The notes beneath the pieces were generated by a model, which saw only the letters and a list, made by a program, of their open reading frames with translations, did not search any database and was not told the origin of the DNA. DNA of 37,183 bases from an uncultured Brachyspira sp. (GTDB taxonomy: Bacteria > Spirochaetota > Brachyspiria > Brachyspirales > Brachyspiraceae), in the NCBI RefSeq assembly GCF_949287625.1, contig NZ_CASEGO010000011.1, positions 1 to 37,183 on the forward strand, read 5' to 3'. The position numbers and the translations under genes are program-made. Shown in pieces: positions 22,588-30,685 of this stretch (positions are counted from its first letter, which is position 1; each line of letters begins with the position of its first letter).

Positions 22588-24717
22588 ATGAGTTCATTAG
22601 ATGATATAAGTAAGTACATTGATGACGGAGATTATAAAAAAGCCATAGAAGAGCTTGACATTCTTATATCTAAAGAACCTGATAATGCCAAAGCATTTTA
22701 TATGCGTGGAAAATATGCTTTTATAGAACTTCAGCAGGAAGAGTTTGATAATACAAAATATGATGCAAGAAGGGCATTAATATATTCCTCAATAGAATAT
22801 GATTTAAATAAATCTATAGATATTGACCCTAATATAGCAGATGCATACAGAGGTCTTATGTATTTAAATAGAGATTTAAAAAACATAGACAAAGAAAGAG
22901 AGTATGCTCAAATACTTTTTGATAAAGATAATACAGCATATGATGCTCTATTAATACTTGCAAGCAGCTATCTCAATAATGGAGAAAATGAAGCTGACTT
23001 TCATCAGGCTATAGGTTATTATGATGATTTTATCAAAAATGCTGAAGACAACAGAATAGCAAGGTTTGAAAGAGGGCTTTGCTACTACAATCTTAATATA
23101 CTTCCTAAAGCCGATATTGAAGCTAATAAACTTATTTACGATTTTCCTTTTTATGATGATGCATATTTTCTTAAGGGAATTATACTAGCAAAAAACGGCA
23201 TAAAGTCAGAGTTTTATGATGATGCCGTATTCTTTTTTGACAGGGCAATAGAACTAAACAGCCTAAACTTTAATGCTATATATGAAAGAGGAGAATGGTA
23301 TTTTAATAAAGGCAATTATAGAAAGGCTATAGAAAATTATAATGAACTTCTAAAATATAATAATAAATACAGATTAAATGCTCTTCTTGGAAAGATTCAG
23401 GCTCTTCATGATATTATTATAGAAAATGAAGATAAGTTTTATCCAGACAGTCAGGAAGAGGGAAAAGACCTCAAAGAAGTTTTTTATTTGCTTGATAAAG
23501 TGATAAATGTACTTGGAATAAACAGCATGCAGTACAGATATTACAGGGCTAATTTGTATGCATATCAGGGCGAGATAAAAAAAGCTATAGCTGAGTTAAA
23601 AAAAATACTAAATGAAAATGATGAGGCTTGGATTTATGAAAAAATAGCAGAGCTTTATCATAATTATGCTCAAAGCGATGATGATTATAGAGAGGCATTA
23701 AAATATCTATACCATATTGATAAAAGCGAATACAAATACTCAACATACTATATAATGATATTCTCTAATTATGAGCTTAAAAATTATGATAAAACTGCTG
23801 AATTATGCGAAGAGCTTTTTCAGTATATTTATGAAGAAGAAGATGAGGAGATATCTTATATAAGATTCATATATGCTCATTCTCTTCAGATGATAGGCTC
23901 TAATAATTATGAGCTTATATTAAATAATCTTCAAAGATGCTTAAATAGTAAATTGGATAAAGCTGCTATATACCGTTCAATAGCAAAGATAATGCTTTAT
24001 AATATGCCAAATAAATATAATAATGACGGAATAGATATGTTAAAAAAAGCCATAGGATTAAATGATGCTTTATCATATTTTATGTATGCCAAAGAATTAT
24101 TTTACGGCGATATTATAATACCATATCCGGAACTAGCTATCTCTATGGCTGATATGTCTTTTAATATAGATAATACTTTGGAATGTGCTTTAACCATTAT
24201 AGGCAAAGGATATGAATTAGGACGCGGAATAGAAAAAAATCCTAATAAGGCATTTGAAATGTACTATAAAGCATGCGAACTTTCTGATATAAACAATTCA
24301 AAATGTTCATGTGCAAAAGGGCTTACTGCTCATTGCTATTATAAAGGAATAGGCGTTGAAAAAAATGAGAGTATAGCTTTTGATATAGTTAATAAAACGG
24401 CTATGAGTAAAGGTAAAGATTCGCATGATCATATAGCATTACTTTATTCATACTTTGCCTTAAATAATATAAAAGGCTTTGATTTGATTACAGCATTATC
24501 ATTATTTGACACTATAGAATCTCATGCAAATAATCTATATATAATAATGACTTTAAAAAGAATATATAAAAAACTAGGAAGAAAACATGATGTTAAAAGA
24601 ATGGAGAAAATGGAGAAAAATGCTGTAGCGGTAACTGGGGAATTAAATATGTCATATTTAAGGAAATACTTAAAAAAGTTTAACAACTTCTATCCTATTT
24701 TAACTTTTACACTTTGA
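22588..24717 (+). CDS. Large TPR/Sel1-repeat protein
   Basis: A 709-residue solenoid protein. Tetratricopeptide repeats span most of the first 450 residues, with pairs such as DGDYKKAIEELDILISKEPD and KGNYRKAIENYNELLKYNNK. Sel1-like repeats follow around 530-600, ending in the GRGIEKN and GIGVEKN signatures. No signal peptide or membrane helix is visible, so it is probably cytosolic and a scaffold for protein assembly. It begins 2 bp after yggT and is last in the apparent STAS-yggT operon. The -35 box of the next gene overlaps its stop codon. Confidence 0.85.
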   Translation: MSSLDDISKYIDDGDYKKAIEELDILISKEPDNAKAFYMRGKYAFIELQQEEFDNTKYDARRALIYSSIEYDLNKSIDIDPNIADAYRGLMYLNRDLKNIDKEREYAQILFDKDNTAYDALLILASSYLNNGENEADFHQAIGYYDDFIKNAEDNRIARFERGLCYYNLNILPKADIEANKLIYDFPFYDDAYFLKGIILAKNGIKSEFYDDAVFFFDRAIELNSLNFNAIYERGEWYFNKGNYRKAIENYNELLKYNNKYRLNALLGKIQALHDIIIENEDKFYPDSQEEGKDLKEVFYLLDKVINVLGINSMQYRYYRANLYAYQGEIKKAIAELKKILNENDEAWIYEKIAELYHNYAQSDDDYREALKYLYHIDKSEYKYSTYYIMIFSNYELKNYDKTAELCEELFQYIYEEEDEEISYIRFIYAHSLQMIGSNNYELILNNLQRCLNSKLDKAAIYRSIAKIMLYNMPNKYNNDGIDMLKKAIGLNDALSYFMYAKELFYGDIIIPYPELAISMADMSFNIDNTLECALTIIGKGYELGRGIEKNPNKAFEMYYKACELSDINNSKCSCAKGLTAHCYYKGIGVEKNESIAFDIVNKTAMSKGKDSHDHIALLYSYFALNNIKGFDLITALSLFDTIESHANNLYIIMTLKRIYKKLGRKHDVKRMEKMEKNAVAVTGELNMSYLRKYLKKFNNFYPILTFTL

Positions 24718-24742
24718 CAAAAAAATAATTTATATATATTAT
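24714..24742 (+). promoter_or_regulatory. Promoter of the DUF1858 gene overlapping a stop codon
   Basis: TTGACA (24714-24719) spans the TGA stop (24715-24717) of the TPR gene. A 17-nt spacer leads to TATTAT (24737-24742), and another TATAAT lies at 24740-24745. The ATG is at 24771 with GAGG ahead of it. Confidence 0.65.
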
Positions 24743-24770
24743 AATATAAAATAAATAAGAGGTAACTATT

Positions 24771-24980
24771 ATGATAAACAAAACTATGAGTATAGGTGAA
24801 ATAATACAGATCTTTCCAGATTCTGCAGAGATAATGATGAGTCATGGACTTCATTGCGTAGGCTGTCATGTAGCAAGCTGGGAAAGTTTGGAAGAAGGAT
24901 GCCGCGGTCATGGAATGAATGATGAACTTATAGATAGCTTAGTAAAAGAAATTAACACTAAATATGAAGCAAGCAAATAA
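24771..24980 (+). CDS. DUF1858 disulfide protein
   Basis: A 69-residue protein of the DUF1858 family (hybrid-cluster-protein-associated redox disulfide domain). The CVGC motif lies in the middle, in the context GLHCVGCHVASWE. Small proteins of this type are thought to carry a redox-active disulfide or bind a metal and are usually found near hybrid-cluster protein or iron-sulfur assembly genes. None of these is nearby here. GAGG precedes the ATG. It has its own promoter and a bidirectional terminator. Confidence 0.9.
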   Translation: MINKTMSIGEIIQIFPDSAEIMMSHGLHCVGCHVASWESLEEGCRGHGMNDELIDSLVKEINTKYEASK

Positions 24981-25010
24981 TTTTGTTTTTTAGCTTTATA
25001 TAACTCTTAA

Positions 25011-25050
25011 AAAAGACAGCATATATTTTTATACGCTGTCTTTTATTTTT
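25011..25050. terminator. Bidirectional terminator between DUF1858 and DUF3108 genes
   Basis: AAAAGACAGC (25011-25020) pairs perfectly with GCTGTCTTTT (25035-25044), followed by ATTTTTT. It serves both convergent genes. Confidence 0.88.
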
Positions 25051-25064
25051 TTAATTAAAAAGTA

Positions 25065-25811
25065 TTATTTTCCGTCTTTGTATTCTCTTATTATTCCTCT
25101 TACCCTTATTGTAAGTCCGTAAACTTTCTGCTCGGCTATAATTACATCAAGAGGCACCTGATTATATTTATCTTTAGCAATCAATGCATCCGTTCCGTAT
25201 TTATCTTTTTCATAAACTCTTGTAGTGGCAAGTTTATCCCTTTGAAGTTTAGTTTTGAGGTCTTCCCCATTTTCTATTGTAAATCTTATATCTCTTTTTA
25301 TATTCTTTCCTTCAAGCCAATTAACTTTAAATGTTCCTATATTCTTATCAACAAAACGCATGAAAAACACTAAAGATAAAGCATCATAAGCCATTCCGCT
25401 GAACTCTATCTTTTCATCAGTTGTTCTTTTATCATTAAAGAGATAATAATTTTTATAAAAAGTTAAAGTTTCATTATTTGTCCATTCGCCCTCAGAAGTA
25501 TCTTTTTTAAGAACTAAAGGGCTAAAATCATTTGTAGAAACCCAAGCCTCGAATACATCACTTACTTTATAAACCCAATTAGCCGCACCAGTTGTATAAA
25601 CATGAGCATAAAGATGATATGCTGGTATTCCGTTTACATTGCTTATAGCTAGAACTTTAGCCTCAAGTGTTCCTACCTTACCGCTTATATTAAACTCTGG
25701 AACTTGTGCTAAAACATCATATTTTATATATTCGCCTACTTTAAATGTTTGATTGTATCCAAATATAATATTTGAAATTAAAAGACTAATTATAAAAATA
25801 TATTTTTTCAT
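25065..25811 (-). CDS. DUF3108 exported protein
   Basis: The open frame begins with a TTG at 25820, but AGGAG lies about 10 nt before the ATG at 25811, so that start is chosen (248 residues). A signal peptide (KKYIFIISLLISNIIFG) is followed by a beta-rich domain with the DUF3108 pattern: VGEYIKYDV, an alternating strand region, YDALSLVFFMRF, and a late VPLDVI segment. Family members are periplasmic or outer-membrane-associated and resemble LolA/LolB-like lipid-binding folds; the function is not established. It is transcribed from a promoter identical in type to the dispersed repeat. Confidence 0.85.
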   Translation of the reverse strand: MKKYIFIISLLISNIIFGYNQTFKVGEYIKYDVLAQVPEFNISGKVGTLEAKVLAISNVNGIPAYHLYAHVYTTGAANWVYKVSDVFEAWVSTNDFSPLVLKKDTSEGEWTNNETLTFYKNYYLFNDKRTTDEKIEFSGMAYDALSLVFFMRFVDKNIGTFKVNWLEGKNIKRDIRFTIENGEDLKTKLQRDKLATTRVYEKDKYGTDALIAKDKYNQVPLDVIIAEQKVYGLTIRVRGIIREYKDGK

Positions 25812-25862
25812 AAAATACAATCTCCTTTATAATGATAAAATTATCATATTTATTATATATAA

Positions 25863-25891
25863 TATATACCTAAACAATTATAATTTGTCAA
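25863..25891 (-). promoter_or_regulatory. Repeat-type promoter of the DUF3108 gene
   Basis: On the minus strand TTGACA (25891-25886), a 17-nt spacer and TATATA (25868-25863) match the promoter block of the dispersed repeat. The spacer is conserved too (AATTATAATTGTTTAGG). The TATATA lies about 50 bp ahead of the ATG at 25811. The mirror-image half seen at 69-120 and 380-431 is missing here. Confidence 0.75.
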
Positions 25892-25910
25892 GTTTTAAAT
25901 TTTATTTTTA

Positions 25911-25992
25911 CTGCCCACCCTCTAAGATTTATTAACTTATTTTGATATTAACAAACTTTATTTAGATTTAAAAAGTTCAATTTATATTTATC
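25911..25992 (+). repeat. Partial leading unit of the 350-bp array
   Basis: CTGCCCACCC followed by TCTAAGATTTATTAAC resembles the end of a full unit (CACCCCCACCCTCTAAATT at about 26264-26282). It looks like the truncated 3' part of a unit at the left edge of the array. Confidence 0.55.
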
Positions 25993-26342
25993 AGCACCCG
26001 CCAAGTGTTATTTAAATTTATAATATTTCTTGAACGCACGTTCAATCGATTATTATATATAAACTAATTATTAATTCTAATTTGCATTATATATAAAAAC
26101 TTCATGCTCCGTGCGTGGAGGAAAGTGCAAATTTTAAATCAAGCTTTGGGCGGGTGCACTTGAAAAAATATAACCCTATAGATTTAATTTAAACCCATTA
26201 AAAAAATAAAGCTCTTAAATCTAAAAGGGCGGGTATTAGAGTAAAGTTTTAAAATTTATTTTTCACCCCCACCCTCTAAATTTTTTAATACTATCTGTTA
26301 TTATAAATTATTTTTATTTTTTAGCTTTTACTGTTATTATAA
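25993..26342 (+). repeat. 350-bp palindromic unit 1
   Basis: Outer arms GCACCCGCC (25994-26002) and GGGCGGGTGC (26148-26157) pair almost perfectly. Inside them ACGCACG near 26034 pairs with CGTGCGT near 26110. Further short inverted repeats follow: AAGTGCA/TGCACTT around 26124-26161, CCCTATAGATTTAA (26174-26187) with TTAAATCTAAAAGGG (26215-26229), and GGGCGGGT with CACCCCCACCC (26227-26274). No open frame of note is present on either strand. Confidence 0.85.
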
Positions 26343-26692
26343 CTGCCCACCCAAGTGTTTTTTGAATTTATAATGTTTACAACGCACGTTAAATCGATTC
26401 TTATATATAAAATAAATTAGATTTGTTAATCAATCTGTATTATAAAAATCCGCTCTACGTGCGTGGTGGAAAGTGCAAATTTTAAATCAAGCTTTGGGCG
26501 GGTGTACTTTTTGATGTATAGACTTTTAGATTTAATTAAAGCCAATATGAAAAATAAGTCTGTTAAATCTAAAAGGGCGGGTATTAGAGTAAAGTTTTAA
26601 AATTTATTCTCACCCCCACCCTTTAAATTTAAAGGCATTATTTTCTATTTTAGAAACGGTTTTTATTTCTTTAACTTTCACTTTTATTATAG
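26343..26692 (+). repeat. 350-bp palindromic unit 2
   Basis: The architecture is as in unit 1. CTGCCCACCC (26343-26352) faces CTTTGGGCGGGT, whose GGGCGGGT is at 26496-26503. ACGCACGT is exactly complementary to ACGTGCGT. CTTTTAGATTTAA (26523-26535) pairs with TTAAATCTAAAAG (26563-26575). Most of the unit is near-identical to unit 3, which suggests recent duplication or gene conversion. Confidence 0.85.
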
Positions 26693-27038
26693 CTGCCCAC
26701 CCAAGCGGTTTTTAAATTTAGGACATTATACAACGCACGTTAAATCGATTCTTATATATAAAATAAATTAGATTTGTTAATCAATCTGTATTATAAAAAT
26801 CCATTCTACGTGCGTGGAGGAAAGTGTAAATTTTAAATCACGCTTTGGGCGGGTGTACTTTTTGATGTATAGACTTTTAGATTTAATTAAAGCCAATATA
26901 AAAAATAAGGCTTTTAAATCTAAAAGGGGGGATTAGAATAAAGTTTAAAAATGTATTCTAATCCCCACCCATTAAATTTTTCAATTCCATTTGTTATTTA
27001 TAAATGATTTTTATTTTTAGCTTTCACTGTTATTCTGG
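26693..27038 (+). repeat. 350-bp palindromic unit 3
   Basis: Same architecture, 346 bp long. Its outer arm reads CCCAAGCG and the facing arm CGCTTTGGG, so both arms differ from units 1-2 in a way that improves pairing. Its last hairpin, GGGGATTAGAATA (about 26929-26941) against TATTCTAATCCCC (about 26954-26966), is a perfect 13-bp stem, whereas units 1-2 pair imperfectly there. Confidence 0.85.
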
Positions 27039-27200
27039 CTGCCCACCCAAGCGGTTTTTAAATTTAGTACATTATACAACGCACGCATAACGTAATTAAA
27101 AATATAGATTTTGTTTGTAATACAAATTTTAATATATTATAAAATTTCATTCTACGTGCGGTGAGTAAATTATAATTTAAACAGTACTTTTGCAAAAATG
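27039..27200 (+). repeat. Decayed fourth unit of the array
   Basis: It begins with CTGCCCACCCAAGCGG like unit 3 and keeps ACGCACG and CTACGTGCGG. It lacks the GGGCGGGT closing arm and the second and third hairpins. It marks the right edge of the array, next to the phoH terminator. Confidence 0.7.
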
Positions 27201-27255
27201 CTTTCTAAAATTAAATAAAAAAGTTAATATAAACTTTATTTTTATAAAAAATAAA

Positions 27256-27296
27256 AAAGCATAGAATACTGAATTTAACAATGCACTCTATGCTTT
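27256..27296 (-). terminator. Intrinsic terminator of the PhoH gene
   Basis: AAAGCATAGA (27256-27265) pairs perfectly with TCTATGCTTT (27287-27296). On the minus strand it is followed by U-rich sequence from 27258 downward. Confidence 0.88.
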
Positions 27297-27321
27297 AATT
27301 GTTAATAAATATTAAATAATT

Positions 27322-28677
27322 TTATAATACATTAGCAGCAAGCTCGGCAAGTTTTGAACGCTCGCCTTTTTCAAGTGTAACAGTACCGCTTAATACTTCC
27401 GCTTTTGTACGGTCTATTAAATAAGTAAGACCATTGTTTCTTTCGTCCAAATAAGGAGTATCTATCTGATGAATATCTCCTGTGAAAACTATTTTTGTAC
27501 CCTCACCTGCTCTAGTTATAATAGTTTTTATTTCATGAGGCGTTAGGTTCTGAGCTTCATCTACTATAAAATATATTTTGTTCAAACTTCTTCCTCTTAT
27601 GTATGCCAAAGGAGAAATAACTATCTTTTCATTTTCAAGCATTTTTTTAATGTTTTTGCTTTCATCGCTGTCATCAGAATGTACATGCTGTATAACAGAA
27701 AGATTATCAAATAAAGGCTGCATATAAGGATCTAATTTGCTGTTAATATCACCGGGTAGAAAACCCAAATCTTTATTAGAAAGTGCTACTACAGGGCGTG
27801 CTAAAAGTATCTGTCTGTACTCTCTTCTTTTTGCTAAAGCAGCTGCAAGTGCTAAAAGAGTTTTACCAGTACCTGCTTTACCCATTATTGTAACTAAAGG
27901 TATATCATTATCAAGCAAAACGTCCAAAGCCATAGCCTGCTCTTCATTTCTAGGCTTTATTCCGTATGCATCTATATTGGTATCAACATGAACTATTGTT
28001 TTTGTATTATCTTTATATTTACCTATTACTGCCTCATCTTCTTCTTTTACTCTGTAGCAGAAATATGTATTAGGATAAATAGAATGCTCACCTTTTACTG
28101 CTATCTCTTTATTTTCATTAAGTTCTTTTATATAGATTTTAGCATTGTCTCCAGATATACTTTCTATACCTGTAAATAATGATGATAATTTTTCTATCTT
28201 GTCAGTATTATAGTCTTGTGTATCAATACCTAAACTTCTAGCCTTCATTCTCATATTAATATCTTTAGTTATAAGAATTACACGCTGATTTTCACATTTT
28301 ATATTATAGGCACATGATAGTATTTTATGATCTGGAATGCTGTTTGAAAATATTTTTTTAAAATCATCTCTCTCTTCATTATTAACATCTATAAATACTT
28401 TACTTTTATTATCAAGCAAAGCACCTTTTTTAAAAATATCTTTAGTTCCCTGAAGCTCTTCATTTTTCTCTACTATAACATCAAGCTCTCTTATAAACTC
28501 TCTGGCATTGAAATTGATTGTATCGCTTCCTTTCTTGAACTTATCAACCTCTTCCAAAACTGTAATAGGTATAACTATATTTGTCTCTTCAAAAGAAAAT
28601 ATTGACTTAAAATCATGAAGTATCACATTAGTATCAAATACGAATACTTTTTTATTAGGTATAAAATTTTCTATCAT
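27322..28677 (-). CDS. PIN domain-PhoH ATPase (PhoH2-type)
   Basis: A 451-residue two-domain protein. The N-terminal PIN nuclease domain (about 11-145) has acidic residues Asp 15 (FVFDTN), Glu 43 and Asp 139 (TKDINMRMKA). The C-terminal PhoH ATPase domain has Walker A GKAGTGKT (266-273) and Walker B YFIVDEAQN. It ends with a segment matching the PhoH consensus (FTGDIHQIDTPYLD). Related PhoH2 proteins act as RNA helicases and sequence-specific ribonucleases. No VapB-like antitoxin gene lies upstream, as it often does in actinobacterial PhoH2 loci. An AAGGA site precedes the ATG. Confidence 0.93.
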   Translation of the reverse strand: MIENFIPNKKVFVFDTNVILHDFKSIFSFEETNIVIPITVLEEVDKFKKGSDTINFNAREFIRELDVIVEKNEELQGTKDIFKKGALLDNKSKVFIDVNNEERDDFKKIFSNSIPDHKILSCAYNIKCENQRVILITKDINMRMKARSLGIDTQDYNTDKIEKLSSLFTGIESISGDNAKIYIKELNENKEIAVKGEHSIYPNTYFCYRVKEEDEAVIGKYKDNTKTIVHVDTNIDAYGIKPRNEEQAMALDVLLDNDIPLVTIMGKAGTGKTLLALAAALAKRREYRQILLARPVVALSNKDLGFLPGDINSKLDPYMQPLFDNLSVIQHVHSDDSDESKNIKKMLENEKIVISPLAYIRGRSLNKIYFIVDEAQNLTPHEIKTIITRAGEGTKIVFTGDIHQIDTPYLDERNNGLTYLIDRTKAEVLSGTVTLEKGERSKLAELAANVL

Positions 28678-28840
28678 TATTGCAAATCCTTTCCATTTGT
28701 ATTTTCAGTATATAATACCGCCTACTTATAGTATGGTACATAAAAATAAAAAAAGCAAATTCATTTTAATATAAAAGAGTATTAAAAATGCATGTTAGTA
28801 TTATGCTTTTTAGGTATAAAAATATATAACACATAATTAT

Positions 28841-28868
28841 TTGATATAATTTAATTTTTCTGTAAAAT
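28841..28868 (+). promoter_or_regulatory. Promoter for the O-acetyltransferase gene
   Basis: TTGATA (28841-28846), a 16-nt spacer and TAAAAT (28863-28868) lie about 32 bp upstream of the ATG at 28901. AAGGA is between. Confidence 0.55.
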
Positions 28869-28900
28869 ACAAATAAATAAAAAACATAAGGAATGAACAA

Positions 28901-29488
28901 ATGAATATGGAAGATTTTATTAAATACTGCAAAGAAGGCAATCCGATCTCAAGCGAAGATGAAGAATTATCACCGCTTTTATATGAATGCTCTCAAAATG
29001 CAATAAAAATAACTATGGAAATTAATAATAAATATCACACTGCAGATGAGGTAAGAGAATTATTTGAAGAACTTACAGGCGAAAAAATAGATAAAAGTTT
29101 CACATGCTTTCCTCCATTTTATACTGACTTTGGAAAAAATATAAAGATAGGAAAGAATGTATTTTTCAACTGCGGATGCTCATTTCAGGATAGAGGCGGC
29201 ATTGTTGTAGGAGATAATGTATTTATAGGAATGAATGCTGCTATTTCAACACTCAATCACGGAATAGAAGTAGAATACAGAAGTACTACTTACCCAAAAA
29301 AAGTAGTGATTGGAAATAATGTATGGATAGGTTCAGGGGCACATATACTTTCTGGGGTAACTATAGGAGATAACTCTATAATAGCAGCAGGAGCTTTAGT
29401 TAATAAAGATGTACCCTCAAATGTGATAGTAGGTGGAATGCCAGCTAAGATTATAAAAGAAATAAATAAACTAAAAATAGCAAACTAA
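28901..29488 (+). CDS. Sugar O-acetyltransferase (maltose/galactoside type)
   Basis: A 195-residue left-handed beta-helix acyltransferase. An N-terminal helical Maa domain (about 5-60) is followed by hexapeptide repeats such as IGKNVF, VGDNVF, IGNNVW and IGDNSI. The catalytic His is His 120, in the phrase STLNHGIE. It transfers acetyl from acetyl-CoA to a sugar hydroxyl, usually of maltose, glucose or galactosides. The length and both domains match the LacA/Maa group. It has its own promoter, and the exported hydrolase starts 27 bp later on the same strand. Confidence 0.93.
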   Translation: MNMEDFIKYCKEGNPISSEDEELSPLLYECSQNAIKITMEINNKYHTADEVRELFEELTGEKIDKSFTCFPPFYTDFGKNIKIGKNVFFNCGCSFQDRGGIVVGDNVFIGMNAAISTLNHGIEVEYRSTTYPKKVVIGNNVWIGSGAHILSGVTIGDNSIIAAGALVNKDVPSNVIVGGMPAKIIKEINKLKIAN

Positions 29489-29515
29489 AATATAATAATT
29501 TAAGGAGAGTTTATA

Positions 29516-30610
29516 ATGAAAAAAACAATATCATCAATTTTATTATTACTATCATTTTTAATTTCTTGTAATAATAACAGCACACAAAATAATCAAAACA
29601 AAGGAGAAAATAATATGGACAGCAGAGTTTTTAAAATTTACACAAATATTGAAATGAAAAAAGTAAGATTTAAAAATCGCTACGGTATAGAGATAGCAGG
29701 AGATTTATATTTACCAAAAGACTACAGTAATAAAAAAAATCCGGCATTGGCAGTGTCTGGACCATTTGGAGCAGTTAAGGAGCAGGCATCTGGTTTATAT
29801 GCTCAGGAAATGGCTAGCAACGGTTTTGTAGCATTAGCTTTTGATCCGTCTTTTACAGGTGAAAGCGGCGGAGAAGTTAGAAACAATGCTTCGCCAGATA
29901 TATATACAGAAGATTACAGTGCTGCTGTAGATTATTTAGGACTTCTTGATTATGTAGATAGAAACCGTATTGGTGCAATAGGTATATGCGGGCTTTCTGG
30001 TATGGCTATAACTGCTGCTGGTACTGATACTAGAATTAAAGCTGTAGCAACTGCTTCAATGTATGACATGTCAAGAGATATGAGCAAAGGACATATGGAT
30101 TATTATACAAAAGAGCAGAGAAGAAAAATAAGAGAGTATTTAAGCGAGCAGCGTTGGAAAGATGCTGAAAACGGAAATTATGCTTTGGGTAATCATGAGC
30201 CTACTTTTGATGCAAATAATAATATACAGGCTTCTGCAATGGCTGTACCAGAAGAGCTTCCAGAAAATTCTGACCCAGTATTTGCTGCCTTTTACAACTA
30301 TTATGCAAAAAGAGCTTATCACCCTCGTGCAATAAACTTCGTTACTTCTTGGACTGCCACTATGCCTTTTTCTTTCTGGAACTTTAATTTAATGGATAAT
30401 ATTGAGGATTTGGATACTACTCCTGTACTTTTAATAGCAGGCGATAGAGCACATTCAAGATATTATTCTGAAGATGTTTATAATGAAATATCAGGCAATA
30501 ATAAAGAATTAGTAATAATAGAAGATGCAGACCATGTTTCATTATATGATGACATGTCAAAAATACCTTTTGAGAAAATAACACAATTTTTTAATGACAA
30601 TCTAAAATAA
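29516..30610 (+). CDS. Alpha/beta hydrolase lipoprotein, copy 1
   Basis: A 364-residue secreted enzyme. A lipoprotein signal (LISC, lipid-attachment Cys 18) is followed by a low-complexity Asn-rich linker (to about 33) and then an alpha/beta hydrolase domain. The nucleophile region reads GICGLSG (Cys 158, Ser 161). An acidic residue appears in IAGDRAHSRYYSED, and the candidate catalytic His is in DADHVSLYDD. Related proteins in the YcjY/dienelactone hydrolase group use Cys or Ser as nucleophile. The paralogue at 33733 has Ser in the place of Leu 160. The substrate is unknown, and an ester or polyketide hydrolase is possible. AGGAG precedes the ATG. A good terminator follows. Confidence 0.85.
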   Translation: MKKTISSILLLLSFLISCNNNSTQNNQNKGENNMDSRVFKIYTNIEMKKVRFKNRYGIEIAGDLYLPKDYSNKKNPALAVSGPFGAVKEQASGLYAQEMASNGFVALAFDPSFTGESGGEVRNNASPDIYTEDYSAAVDYLGLLDYVDRNRIGAIGICGLSGMAITAAGTDTRIKAVATASMYDMSRDMSKGHMDYYTKEQRRKIREYLSEQRWKDAENGNYALGNHEPTFDANNNIQASAMAVPEELPENSDPVFAAFYNYYAKRAYHPRAINFVTSWTATMPFSFWNFNLMDNIEDLDTTPVLLIAGDRAHSRYYSEDVYNEISGNNKELVIIEDADHVSLYDDMSKIPFEKITQFFNDNLK

Positions 30611-30632
30611 TATACAGCAAATCATTAATAAT

Positions 30633-30670
30633 AAAACTCTCAGGTATTAATTTGCTTGGGAGTTTTTGTT
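30633..30670 (+). terminator. Terminator after hydrolase copy 1
   Basis: AAAACTCTCAGG (30633-30644) pairs with CTTGGGAGTTTT (30655-30666) using two G-U pairs and a 10-nt loop, ending in T5. It also lies after the convergent RloB gene. Confidence 0.8.
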
Positions 30671-30685
30671 ATATATGTTTAAAAG

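Noticed and set aside
25753..25935. 60-residue open frame over the DUF3108 promoter
   Set aside because: It is composed of Ile, Tyr and Phe codons from AT-rich DNA and overlaps the real gene start and its promoter on the other strand.
25993..27200. CRISPR-like array
   Set aside because: The period is about 350 bp and the whole unit is repeated rather than short repeats separated by unique spacers. No cas gene is present.
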